Origin: Campylobacter aviculae
Lineage (GTDB): Bacteria; Campylobacterota; Campylobacteria; Campylobacterales; Campylobacteraceae
DNA length: 64,000 nt
Reading direction: 5' to 3'
Assembly (NCBI RefSeq): GCF_005406215.1
Contig: NZ_NXMA01000001.1
Span: forward strand, 113,419 to 177,418
Every line of letters starts with the position of its first letter. The stretch's first letter is position 1. The notes under the pieces are model-generated. The model searched no databases. It saw only the letters and a program-made list of their open reading frames with translations, and was not told the origin of the DNA. Shown piece after piece: positions 1 through 8,196 of the stretch. A program made the translations under genes and the position numbers.

Positions 1-2
1 TA

Positions 3-1805
3 CTTTCTTTTGTTTTTGTAAATTATAATTTAAGCCGTTTTTTTATGTGTTTATTGTGCGGTTTTTTACTCGCTTTTTCTTCTTTGATTTTACGTATCGT
101 GATGCAAAATCCTTTAGCCAGTGATACAACCTTAGGTGTAGCTCCAAGTGCTAGTTTTGCTATTTTAATCGCTACTTTATTTTTTCCTGATTTTTTAAAT
201 ATTTCAAAAGTATTGATGGGCTTTTTAGGGGCTTTTTTAATTTTGTTTTTAATTTTTATTTTTATGCTTAAAAAGCATTTAAATTCTACAAGTATCATCC
301 TTTTAGGTCTCATAAGCGGGATGGTTTTTGGTGCTTTAAATTCTTTGATGATTCTTTTTTATCCAGAAGAAAGCAAGGCTTTTTTACTTTTTAATAGCGG
401 TTATTTTACTCAAAGTGGTTTTAAAGATGTTATAGAGCTTTTTTGTTATTCTAGTATAGCGTTGATTAGCTTGTATTTTTTTATCCCTTATTTGAAAATT
501 TTAAATTTAGGAGATGAGCTTGCAAGCAGTGTTGGGCAAAATATCTTTTATGTTAAATTTTTTGCCTTGTGTTTGAGTGCTTATTTTATCACTTTGGTGG
601 TTTCTTTTGTAGGGGTGATTAGTTTTTTAGGTTTGTTTGCGAGTATTTTTGTGGAATTTTTTAAGATAAAAAATGCAAGAAAAGAGTTTTTGATTTGTGG
701 CTTTTTAGGCTTTTTTTTATTGTTTGGAGTGGATTTATTTTTGCAAATTTTGCAAATTACAAAAGGGACTGATTTACCTACCGGTGGAGTTTTGGCGCTA
801 CTTGGTTCTCCGCTACTTATTTTTGCTGTTTTTAAGATGTTGAAGGAGAATTTTAACAATGATGATATTTATATTTTTTCTTATTTTAAGGAAAAATATA
901 TCATTTTAGGTTTAACCTTGCTTGTTTTGATATTATTTTTTCTTAATTTGTATTTTGATTTTTCAACTTTGAGTTTTAAAAATATATCGAATGAAATTTT
1001 AGCATTAAGATTAAATAAACTTATTATTTTGCTTTTATGCGGTGTTTTACTAGCCTTGGTTGGTTTTATCTTGCAAAGATTGAGTTTTAATCCTATGGCA
1101 TCGCCTGAAATGCTAGGGGTTAATTCCGGAGCAAGTTTGGGTGTCTTGTTTGCTTTGTATTTTTCTTTAGAATATGTTCAAATTTTTGCTATTATAGGAG
1201 CTTTATCGGTTTTATGCTTTTTATTTTTTTTAAGCTTTAAATTTAATATCAATATGCAAAAAATCATCCTTATAGGTATAGCTATAATGTTTTTTGCAGA
1301 TGCTTTGGGTAAAATTTTTCTAGCTAGTGGAGATTTTAAAGCTTATACTTTTTTAGCTTATACTCAAGCAGGACTTATTAATATAGATGAAAATTTAAGT
1401 TTATTTTTGTTAATTTATACAGGTATTTTTTTATCGGCTTTGTATATATTGTATCCTAGTTTAAAGATTTTTTCTTTAGGAGAAAATTGTGCTTTAAGCG
1501 TAGGACTTAATGTAATAAAAATTAGAATTATCTTTCTTGTTTTAAGTGCCTTTGCTTGTGCTTTAAGCACTTTGTGTATAGGTCCTTTTAGTTTTGTGGG
1601 TTTATTGGCTCCTCATATTATGAAATTATTGGGTATTAAAAAGCTTTATAATCAACTTTTTGTGGCAGCTTTGCTTGGAATTTGCTTAATGTTTTTAGCT
1701 CATTTTATATCTAAAATCGCATTATTTCCTTATGAAATTCCTTTGGGTATTGTAGCGACTTTACTAGGAAGTATTTATTTATTTTTTATGATAAAAAGAT
1801 ATTAA
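3..1805 (+). CDS. FhuB-type fused iron-siderophore ABC transporter permease (5' end outside window)
   Basis: This is a double-length FecCD/BtuC-family permease, which carries ferric siderophores (hydroxamate type if truly FhuB) across the inner membrane with a binding protein and an ATPase. Two homologous halves are visible, each of many hydrophobic helices: the motif QNPLASDTTLGV near the start of the first half is matched by FNPMASPEMLGVNSGAS in the second. The first ATG (position 45) is not the start: the frame is open back to the window edge and encodes the RFFMCLLCGF segment that in this family lies inside the first conserved helix. The protein is therefore truncated on the left by the window. 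The next gene begins 61 bases downstream behind its own promoter. Partners (ATPase, receptor) are presumably to the left. Fused versus single permease is clear; the substrate is inferred. Confidence 0.85.
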   Translation, partial: LSFVFVNYNLSRFFMCLLCGFLLAFSSLILRIVMQNPLASDTTLGVAPSASFAILIATLFFPDFLNISKVLMGFLGAFLILFLIFIFMLKKHLNSTSIILLGLISGMVFGALNSLMILFYPEESKAFLLFNSGYFTQSGFKDVIELFCYSSIALISLYFFIPYLKILNLGDELASSVGQNIFYVKFFALCLSAYFITLVVSFVGVISFLGLFASIFVEFFKIKNARKEFLICGFLGFFLLFGVDLFLQILQITKGTDLPTGGVLALLGSPLLIFAVFKMLKENFNNDDIYIFSYFKEKYIILGLTLLVLILFFLNLYFDFSTLSFKNISNEILALRLNKLIILLLCGVLLALVGFILQRLSFNPMASPEMLGVNSGASLGVLFALYFSLEYVQIFAIIGALSVLCFLFFLSFKFNINMQKIILIGIAIMFFADALGKIFLASGDFKAYTFLAYTQAGLINIDENLSLFLLIYTGIFLSALYILYPSLKIFSLGENCALSVGLNVIKIRIIFLVLSAFACALSTLCIGPFSFVGLLAPHIMKLLGIKKLYNQLFVAALLGICLMFLAHFISKIALFPYEIPLGIVATLLGSIYLFFMIKRY

Positions 1806-1830
1806 AATTTTTTATTAAGCTCGTATTAAG

Positions 1831-1836
1831 TATAAT
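1831..1836 (+). promoter_or_regulatory. Sigma-70 -10 box for the ligase-ACP pair
   Basis: A perfect TATAAT lies 30 bases before the TTG start of the ligase gene. An AAAGGA ribosome site follows at 1856-1861. No clear -35 box is seen, as usual in Campylobacter, where upstream AT periodicity replaces it. Confidence 0.65.
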
Positions 1837-1866
1837 CAAATTTTGATTTCACCATAAAGGATTTTT

Positions 1867-3378
1867 TTGCTCACCCACATCTATGACTTCTTAGAAAAAA
1901 GTGTTGAAAACTTTAGTGAAAAAATAGCCTTTGTTGAACCCTTTGCTAAAGAGGGAAGAAAGGAAATTACTTATAAAGAATTTGATCTTTATTCTAAAAA
2001 AGTTGCCAGTGAAATTTTAAGAACTTTAGATAATGATACCCTACCTTTACAAAAAGCCATTCTTATTATACTGCCTAAAGGCATTGATTGTTTGATTTCT
2101 TTTTTTGGCGTAGCCTTAAGTGGAAACTTTTATACACTCTTAGATGAAAAAAGTCCTAAAGAAAGAATAGAAAAAGTTATAGAAGTTTTAAAACCAAAAC
2201 TTCTAATCACTTCTAAAGAATTAAAATTAGATTTAAATTTGACTACTCTTTATACAGAAAATTTTAAAAATTTTAATATCGATGAAAATCTAATCACTAA
2301 GGCTAAAGAAAACCATATCGATACTAATTTACTTTATGTGCTTTTTACGAGTGGGAGTACTGGAATTCCTAAAGGAGTGAGTATAGCTCATAAGAGTGTG
2401 GTGGATTATACATTTAGTATTTATCAAATATTAGAAGTTGATTCTCAAAGTTTGTTACTTAATCAAACTCCATTTGACTTCAGTGCTTCCGTGAGAGATA
2501 TTTTTTCAAGTGTAAAAGCAGGTGCAACTTTACACATTATTCCTAATCATCTTTTTGCTTTTCCAAATGAAATTTTTTCTTATATTGAACAAGAAAAAAT
2601 CACTATCATTTCTTGGGTACCTTCAGTTTTAACCCATCTTTGCAAAGGAAACGCTTTAGAGAAATTTAGGCTTGATTCTTTAAAAACTGTAGCTTGGGTG
2701 GGTGAGATTATGCCTACTAAAACTTTAAATATTTGGAAAAATCATCTTAAGGAAGCTAAATTTATCAATCTTTATGGCCCTACTGAAATTACAGGTGTTT
2801 GCACCTACTACATCATCAACCGCCCCTTCAAAGATGATGAACTCTTGCCTATAGGTAAAGAATTAAAAAATGTTCAAGTGATGGTTTTTGATGAGAATAT
2901 GAATTATATAAGTCCTAAAGAAATAGGTAAAAAAGGAGAATTGTATGTAAGAGGTTCATTTTTATCCTTAGGATATTACAATGATAAAGAAAAAACCAAA
3001 AAAGCTTTTATACAAAATCCTTTACATGATAATTATTTAGATTTACTCTATAAAACAGGAGATATTGTTGCTTATAATGAATTTGAAGAATTATTGTGTT
3101 ATGGAAGAGCTGACAATCAGATCAAATACATGGGTCATAGAATAGAACTAGGAGAAATAGAAAGTATTATTAATTCTCATGATAAAGTAAGAAATTCTGC
3201 TTGTATTTTTAAAGAAGAGATCATTTGTTTTTATGAGAGTAAAGAAGAAATTGATTTTAGAATGTTTTTAAAAGATAAATTACCTCTTTATATGATACCT
3301 AAACATTTTAAAAGAATCGATGGTTTTAAACTCAATCAAAATGGTAAGATTGATAGGAATTATTATAAAGAACTTTAA
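1867..3378 (+). CDS. AMP-forming amino-acid/acyl ligase (adenylation domain, DltA-like)
   Basis: A stand-alone 503-residue adenylation enzyme of the ANL superfamily. It should activate a carboxylic acid, probably an amino acid, as an adenylate and load it on the carrier protein encoded just downstream. The P-loop TSGSTGIPKG is at residues 161-170, the LYGPTE motif is mid-protein, YKTGD and GRADNQIKYMGHRIE precede the hinge, and the catalytic lysine is K494 in NGKIDR at the extreme C-terminus. The length is typical of DltA-type stand-alone domains. It starts with TTG, placed by an AAAGGA site six bases upstream. It resembles the Cj1307-type 'amino acid activating enzyme' that in C. jejuni sits in the flagellin-modification region with an ACP and DUF2920 genes. 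The substrate cannot be read from sequence. Confidence 0.85.
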   Translation: MLTHIYDFLEKSVENFSEKIAFVEPFAKEGRKEITYKEFDLYSKKVASEILRTLDNDTLPLQKAILIILPKGIDCLISFFGVALSGNFYTLLDEKSPKERIEKVIEVLKPKLLITSKELKLDLNLTTLYTENFKNFNIDENLITKAKENHIDTNLLYVLFTSGSTGIPKGVSIAHKSVVDYTFSIYQILEVDSQSLLLNQTPFDFSASVRDIFSSVKAGATLHIIPNHLFAFPNEIFSYIEQEKITIISWVPSVLTHLCKGNALEKFRLDSLKTVAWVGEIMPTKTLNIWKNHLKEAKFINLYGPTEITGVCTYYIINRPFKDDELLPIGKELKNVQVMVFDENMNYISPKEIGKKGELYVRGSFLSLGYYNDKEKTKKAFIQNPLHDNYLDLLYKTGDIVAYNEFEELLCYGRADNQIKYMGHRIELGEIESIINSHDKVRNSACIFKEEIICFYESKEEIDFRMFLKDKLPLYMIPKHFKRIDGFKLNQNGKIDRNYYKEL

Positions 3379-3387
3379 GGAGAGAAA

Positions 3388-3615
3388 ATGGAAGAGATTA
3401 AGCAGTTTTTTATCAATATAGGCAGAGCTGATGTTGATGAAAATATGCAAAATTTGGTTAGTGATAATATCATCGATAGCTTAGATGTAATGAATTTAAT
3501 CAATGAGATAGAAAAACATTATAATAAAACTTTAGATTCTGATTTTATGCGACCTATGTATTTTGAAAGCTTTGAGAGCATTAAGCAAATGTTAGAACTT
3601 GCCATGAAAGATTAA
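3388..3615 (+). CDS. Acyl (peptidyl) carrier protein
   Basis: A 75-residue carrier protein with the phosphopantetheine attachment site D-S-L, Ser31, at the start of helix 2 (NIIDSLDVMNLINEIE). It begins ten bases after the ligase stop behind AAGGAGAG, so the two are one transcript and presumably one biochemical pair: the ligase loads Ser31-linked phosphopantetheine. It is not the fatty-acid AcpP, which is highly acidic and lies in the fab cluster. No transferase or condensation gene follows, so the acceptor of the loaded group is unknown. Confidence 0.85.
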   Translation: MEEIKQFFINIGRADVDENMQNLVSDNIIDSLDVMNLINEIEKHYNKTLDSDFMRPMYFESFESIKQMLELAMKD

Positions 3616-3616
3616 T

Positions 3617-3639
3617 TTGTTTGAATTTATTTCAAACAA
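3617..3639. terminator. Hairpin between convergent ACP and DUF2920 genes
   Basis: A perfect 9-bp stem (TTGTTTGAA / TTCAAACAA) with a 5-base loop starts two bases after the ACP stop. There is no strong U-tract. A second AT-only palindrome (GATAAAAATTTTTATC, 3671-3686) lies next to the DUF2920 stop. Confidence 0.5.
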
Positions 3640-3688
3640 GTTAAAAAATCTAATATAAAGTTAAATTTGGGATAAAAATTTTTATCTT

Positions 3689-4903
3689 TTAAATAATTTC
3701 TAGCTTAAATTTATCCCCTTCATCTTTAAATTTGAAAACTTTGTTTTTGCAAGGATAAGAAATAGAATTTTCCTTCATAAGAAATTTTCTATCTTTTAAT
3801 TTTTCAAGCATTAAAGGAAGCTCTTTTTCAAATAATGCCCTATTGTTTAATCTCATACCATGTTCCAAACTTTTAATATATTTACCATCGATATCCTTTT
3901 CATCTTGGATTAGGTGTAAAGTTGCATCAAGATTAAGTTGCTTAAGACATTTATAAAGTTCTATTTTATCTTTAGCTGGAGTATTTGCATCTTTAACGCT
4001 ATGGTAAGAAACATAAATGATGTCTGGATTAGCATTAGCCCCAAGAATAAGATGAGAAGAATTTAAAATCGCTCTTATCATATAATTTTCATCTTTAAAA
4101 TAATAAGGAGAATTAGGATCTTTTCTTGTCCAATGGGTTTTTACAAAACAATTTATTATGGTATTTGGATCATCAAAAATATAGTCATATAAATTTGCAT
4201 CTCTCCCTATTATCAATCTTAACGAGGGTAATATTTCTCCTGAATTGCCAATCACTCCATCCACATACCAAGGAGCAATTTTGGCTATAAGCAAAGATAG
4301 GTATTCTCCATGAGACCCCCCCCCGTAGATCTTTGGTAAATTTGCAAATTGTGGATAATTTTTAGCAATGTCTTTTAAGGCATTAATATGATCAATAGCG
4401 GCCATAATGCCATAGTTTTGATATTCGTCATTAGGAGGGATAAAAGTTGAAGTAAAATAAGCCTTATAATCTTGTGGAATTTGATGGTTCGATTTTAAAT
4501 TTGATATTGTTTGATTTAGGATTTGATAGTAACTATTTGCATTATAAATGCTTAAATCTTGCGCATCTATATTTATATCGTTTAAGGCTTTTCGTAAATT
4601 TTCTAAATCATCTTCCGTAAACATTGTTGTAGCACTGTATTTTTCTATATTTGATCTTCTTTGACAAAAGCAATGATAAAAAACATTTACTACGACTACA
4701 TTAAATTTTTTAGCAATATATTCTCGATCAAAATCTAAAAAAGAAATATCAGCATTAGCCCCATATCCTTTTAGAACAAAAACTATAGCCTTTATTTCTT
4801 TTTCATCATCATAAGTCATGCGGTATTCTAGTTTTGAAGTTCTTTTGATATTAAGCTCTACATCATCACAAGAAGAAATTTCATAAGTTTTATCAACGAT
4901 CAT
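3689..4903 (-). CDS. DUF2920 family protein (Campylobacter '617 family'), phase-variable
   Basis: A 404-residue protein of the DUF2920 family, present in several copies in the C. jejuni flagellin-modification region and often called motility accessory or 617-family proteins. Its biochemical function is not established. The sequence has an alpha/beta-hydrolase look: a nucleophile elbow G-G-S-H-G near residue 196 (YGGGSHGEYL), an early VFVLKGYGA strand with oxyanion-like residues, and a late H-G-M segment that could carry the catalytic histidine. The three glycines before the serine are encoded by nine consecutive G residues (4316-4324 on the plus strand as C9), a classic slipped-strand tract. 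In the present G9 state the frame is intact (ON). It has its own promoter (TATAAT, minus, 4931-4936) and an AAAGG ribosome site, and it converges on the ligase-ACP pair. Hydrolase activity is inference. Confidence 0.85.
   Translation of the reverse strand: MIVDKTYEISSCDDVELNIKRTSKLEYRMTYDDEKEIKAIVFVLKGYGANADISFLDFDREYIAKKFNVVVVNVFYHCFCQRRSNIEKYSATTMFTEDDLENLRKALNDINIDAQDLSIYNANSYYQILNQTISNLKSNHQIPQDYKAYFTSTFIPPNDEYQNYGIMAAIDHINALKDIAKNYPQFANLPKIYGGGSHGEYLSLLIAKIAPWYVDGVIGNSGEILPSLRLIIGRDANLYDYIFDDPNTIINCFVKTHWTRKDPNSPYYFKDENYMIRAILNSSHLILGANANPDIIYVSYHSVKDANTPAKDKIELYKCLKQLNLDATLHLIQDEKDIDGKYIKSLEHGMRLNNRALFEKELPLMLEKLKDRKFLMKENSISYPCKNKVFKFKDEGDKFKLEII
4316..4324. repeat. G9 homopolymer (C9 on plus strand), phase-variation tract
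   Basis: Nine consecutive C on the plus strand, read as G9 inside the DUF2920 gene. It is the longest G/C run I noticed in a window of about 30% GC. Loss or gain of one base would frameshift the gene at its GxSxG-like motif. Confidence 0.9.
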
Positions 4904-4930
4904 TAATAACCTTTTAATATTTTAAAGATG

Positions 4931-4936
4931 ATTATA
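4931..4936 (-). promoter_or_regulatory. Sigma-70 -10 box for the DUF2920 gene
   Basis: TATAAT on the minus strand, 28 bases before the ATG at 4903. An AAAGG ribosome site lies between them. It is divergent from the lepA promoter. Confidence 0.55.
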
Positions 4937-5006
4937 CTTAAAATTTGGTAAAAATAAAAATATACATCCATCTAAGATTAAATTTAATCATTTCTGAAAA
5001 ATATTT

Positions 5007-5040
5007 TTGCTAAAATTTTATAAAGTATATTTTTTAGGAA
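5007..5040 (+). promoter_or_regulatory. lepA promoter and ribosome site
   Basis: A TTTTTGCTAAAAT element gives an extended -10 (TAAAAT at 5012-5017), followed by a TTTAGGA ribosome site just before the ATG at 5045. Confidence 0.55.
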
Positions 5041-5044
5041 AACT

Positions 5045-6835
5045 ATGGAAAATATTAGAAATTTTTCAATCATAGCACATATTGATCATGGAAAAAGCAC
5101 TCTAGCGGATAGAATCATTTCAGAATGTGGAGCCATTAGCGATAGGCAAATGAGTGCTCAAGTTATGGATACTATGGATATAGAAAAAGAACGAGGCATT
5201 ACGATAAAAGCTCAATCTGTTCGTTTAGAATACACCTTTAATAATCAAAAATATATTTTAAATTTGATTGACACTCCAGGTCATGTGGATTTTTCATATG
5301 AAGTAAGCAGATCTTTGGCAAGTTGTGAAGGAGCTTTGCTTGTAGTGGATGCTTCTCAAGGAGTTGAAGCACAAACCATAGCCAATGTTTATATCGCACT
5401 TGAAAATAACCTTGAGATTATTCCAGTTATCAATAAAATTGATCTTCCAAATGCGGATGTGGAAAAAGTTAAGCACGAAATCGAGCACATTATAGGTATA
5501 GATTGTAAAGATGCAATTTGCGTGAGTGCTAAAACAGGCTTAGGAATAAAGGATCTTATAGAAACGATTATCACTAAAGTTCCAGCACCAAAAATAGACA
5601 ATGAAGCTCCAACTAAAGCTTTAATCTATGATTCTTGGTTTGATAATTATTTGGGTGCTTTGGCTTTAGTGAGAATTTATGAAGGGCAAATTTCTAAAAA
5701 TGATGAAGTTTTGGTAATGAGTACTGATAAAAAGCATATTGTTCAAGATCTTTTTTATCCTCATCCTCTAAGTCCGGTAAAAACTCAAAGTTTAAAATCA
5801 GGAGAGGTTGGAGTTGTCGTTTTAGGGCTTAAAACTGTTGGTGATGTTCAGGTTGGAGATACCATCACTTTAACTAAAAATAAAGCCAAAGAAGCTATAG
5901 GAGGCTTTGAAAAAGCAAAAGCCTTTGTATTTGCAGGACTTTATCCTATAGAAACGGATAAATTTGAGGATTTAAGGGATGCCTTAGATAAATTAAAACT
6001 TAATGATAGCTCCATTACTTACGAACCAGAAACTTCTTTGGCTTTAGGTTTTGGCTTTAGGGTTGGTTTTTTAGGTCTTTTGCACATGGAGGTTATCAAA
6101 GAAAGACTAGAAAGAGAATTCAATCTTGACCTCATTGCGACAGCTCCGACAGTAACATACGAAATTTATCAAACCAATGGAGAACTTTTGAAAATTCAAA
6201 ATCCTAGCGAACTCCCACCGGTTAATAAAATCGATCATATTAAAGAGCCTTATGTTAAAGCTACGATTATCACTCCGAGTGAGTTTTTAGGAAATTTAAT
6301 CACTCTTTTAAATCGCAAAAGAGGGGTGCAGGTGAAGATGGATTATATCACACCTGAACGTGTTTTGTTAGAATACGATGTGCCTTTAAATGAAATTGTG
6401 ATGGACTTTTATGATAAATTAAAATCTTTAACTAAAGGGTATGCGAGTTTTGATTATGAGCCGATCGAATTTCGTATTGGGGATTTGGTTAAGCTTGATA
6501 TTAAAGTAGCAGGAGAAAACGTCGATGCTTTAAGCATTATCGTGCCAAATGAAAAAGCACTTAGCAAAGGAAGAGAGCTTGTAAGTGCGATGAAAGAAAT
6601 CGTTCCTAGGCAGCTTTTTGAAGTTGCTATTCAAGCAAGTATAGGGAATAAAATCATTGCAAGAGAAACGGTTAAATCTATGGGAAAAAACGTAACCGCA
6701 AAATGTTACGGCGGGGATATTACCAGAAAAAGAAAGCTTTTAGAAAAACAAAAAGAGGGTAAAAAAAGAATGAAGGCCATTGGTAAAGTCCATTTACCTC
6801 AAGAAGCCTTTTTGAGTGTTTTGAAAATCGATTAA
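5045..6835 (+). CDS. lepA: Elongation factor 4 (LepA), ribosome back-translocating GTPase
   Basis: A 596-residue cytoplasmic translational GTPase that acts on stalled or mis-translocated ribosomes. The P-loop AHIDHGKST is at residues 11-19, followed by the switch region [13 protein letters not shown] and NKIDLP. Domains II and III, the EF-G-like domain V and the LepA-specific C-terminal domain ([21 protein letters not shown]) are all present. Length and motifs are full and normal. It is divergent from the DUF2920 gene. In C. jejuni lepA is also followed by mapA, so this side of the neighbourhood is conserved. Confidence 0.97.
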   Translation: MENIRNFSIIAHIDHGKSTLADRIISECGAISDRQMSAQVMDTMDIEKERGITIKAQSVRLEYTFNNQKYILNLIDTPGHVDFSYEVSRSLASCEGALLVVDASQGVEAQTIANVYIALENNLEIIPVINKIDLPNADVEKVKHEIEHIIGIDCKDAICVSAKTGLGIKDLIETIITKVPAPKIDNEAPTKALIYDSWFDNYLGALALVRIYEGQISKNDEVLVMSTDKKHIVQDLFYPHPLSPVKTQSLKSGEVGVVVLGLKTVGDVQVGDTITLTKNKAKEAIGGFEKAKAFVFAGLYPIETDKFEDLRDALDKLKLNDSSITYEPETSLALGFGFRVGFLGLLHMEVIKERLEREFNLDLIATAPTVTYEIYQTNGELLKIQNPSELPPVNKIDHIKEPYVKATIITPSEFLGNLITLLNRKRGVQVKMDYITPERVLLEYDVPLNEIVMDFYDKLKSLTKGYASFDYEPIEFRIGDLVKLDIKVAGENVDALSIIVPNEKALSKGRELVSAMKEIVPRQLFEVAIQASIGNKIIARETVKSMGKNVTAKCYGGDITRKRKLLEKQKEGKKRMKAIGKVHLPQEAFLSVLKID

Positions 6836-6893
6836 TTTTATATAAATAAAAATTTATTTCAAAATTAGACTTGAATTTTATTGATAATTTTAA

Positions 6894-6937
6894 TACAATG
6901 CTTGAAAAATAATTTTCTATAAAATAAATCTAAGGAG
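6894..6937 (+). promoter_or_regulatory. Probable mapA promoter and ribosome site
   Basis: A TACAAT -10-like box at 6894-6899, in an AT-rich spacer after the lepA stop, is followed by an AAGGAG ribosome site at 6932-6937, five bases before the ATG. Confidence 0.4.
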
Positions 6938-6942
6938 AAGAA

Positions 6943-7584
6943 ATGATTAAAAAGTTTTTACTTTTTACACTTGTAGCTTTGTTTTTAAATTCTTGTGCTA
7001 GTAAGAATACTTTTGATCAAGTTAATCAAATTTCTAAAGATTCAGCGTGCAGTCCTTGTGAGAGTCCAAATGGCTATGAAGCTAAAATAAAAGGTCTTTT
7101 ATATATAAGCGATATTGGAATTCAATGTTGTGCTAATAAACGTACTTTAGATACTGCAGTGGCTTTAAAAAAGGTTTATTTGCATCGTTTTTATGATTTA
7201 AAAGAAAATCAAAAAGTATTTTTTACGAAAAATCAAAAATTACTTGTAGATCTTAATTTTAATGCTATTTTTTATACATACTTAAAACAAGAACTTGAAG
7301 CTCGTGGTATTGTAGTACTTGATGACAATAGTGCAGATTCTCCTTATGTGACTAAAGTAGATCTTGCTTTTGTTGGATATAGTGCAAAGCAAGACGGAAT
7401 AGGATTGCATTCAAAGCTTGTTGGAGTTTTAAATTTAAGTGATGTAAATAAAAATAGAAAATTCACCTTACGCACAAAGCAAGATGTACAAGGTTTTGAA
7501 AATTTAAAAGATATTACTTTTTATACACATTTACTTATAAAACAAATGGCCAATAAAGCAGCAAGCATCATTTCAGAACTTTGA
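6943..7584 (+). CDS. mapA: Outer-membrane lipoprotein MapA
   Basis: A 213-residue lipoprotein: a short positively charged N-terminus, a hydrophobic stretch and the lipobox L-N-S-C with Cys18 as the lipidated residue. The mature part has the CSPCESPNGYEAKIKGLLYIS and GIQCCANKRTLDT segments I recognise from Campylobacter MapA, a membrane-associated protein long used as a C. jejuni species marker and probably surface exposed. It differs at many positions from the C. jejuni protein as I remember it (MapA there begins differently and carries NDQNSPYVSKIDL), which argues for a sister species. The four-base overlap with the next gene suggests co-translation. The molecular role is unknown. Confidence 0.92.
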   Translation: MIKKFLLFTLVALFLNSCASKNTFDQVNQISKDSACSPCESPNGYEAKIKGLLYISDIGIQCCANKRTLDTAVALKKVYLHRFYDLKENQKVFFTKNQKLLVDLNFNAIFYTYLKQELEARGIVVLDDNSADSPYVTKVDLAFVGYSAKQDGIGLHSKLVGVLNLSDVNKNRKFTLRTKQDVQGFENLKDITFYTHLLIKQMANKAASIISEL

Positions 7585-8156
7585 AATGCTTAAATTGCGG
7601 AGGCTTTACTCTGCTTTGTTTTTGTGATGATTGTTCTCAAGAATTATCCGATTTTTCTTTAGGGATAAGAATTCTTGAGGATGATTTTAAAGTATATTCT
7701 TTTTATAAATACCATGAAATAAAACATTTATTGCACTCTAAGCATCATTTTTATGGTTATTTCGTTTTTCATTTTTTAGCAAGGCTTAGTTTTGCTAAAT
7801 TTAAAAATTTCTTTTCTCCTGATGAAAAAATTAATGCTATAGCTTTAGATGACAAGGTGGAAAATTTACTTTATTCTCATTCGGCTATTTTGGCTAAATA
7901 TTTAAAAACTCAATTCATTAAGCCTGTATTTGGAGCTTTACATTCTCAAAATTCTTTAAAATATTCTGGAAAAAGTTTAGAATATAGGCAAAAAAATAAA
8001 AGAAATTTTAAACTTTTAAAAAGAATTTCTCATCCTGTGATTTTGGTTGATGATATTGTAACTTCAGGATCTAGTTTAATAGAAGCTAAAAATTTTTTAG
8101 AAAAAAATGAAATTTCTGTTCTTTTTGCTCTTGTTTTAGCTGATGCAAAAGTTTAA
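7581..8156 (+). CDS. ctsW: ComF-family phosphoribosyltransferase-like competence protein CtsW
   Basis: A 191-residue protein with an N-terminal four-cysteine zinc ribbon (CLNCGG...CFCDDC) and a C-terminal phosphoribosyltransferase fold with the PRPP loop VILVDDIVTSGSS. This is the ComF/GntX architecture. In C. jejuni the gene at this place (after mapA, before gyrA) is ctsW, needed for natural transformation; the exact step in DNA uptake is unclear. It starts with TTG inside the mapA stop (TTGA overlap). No in-frame ATG nearby would keep the zinc ribbon. Confidence 0.85.
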   Translation: MKCLNCGGFTLLCFCDDCSQELSDFSLGIRILEDDFKVYSFYKYHEIKHLLHSKHHFYGYFVFHFLARLSFAKFKNFFSPDEKINAIALDDKVENLLYSHSAILAKYLKTQFIKPVFGALHSQNSLKYSGKSLEYRQKNKRNFKLLKRISHPVILVDDIVTSGSSLIEAKNFLEKNEISVLFALVLADAKV

Positions 8157-8196
8157 TATGGTAAAATAAAAATTTCAATATTGTGGAAGGATTTTT

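Noticed and set aside
6838..6860. Terminator after lepA
   Set aside because: Only AT palindromic sequence without a GC stem or U-tract; not supported.
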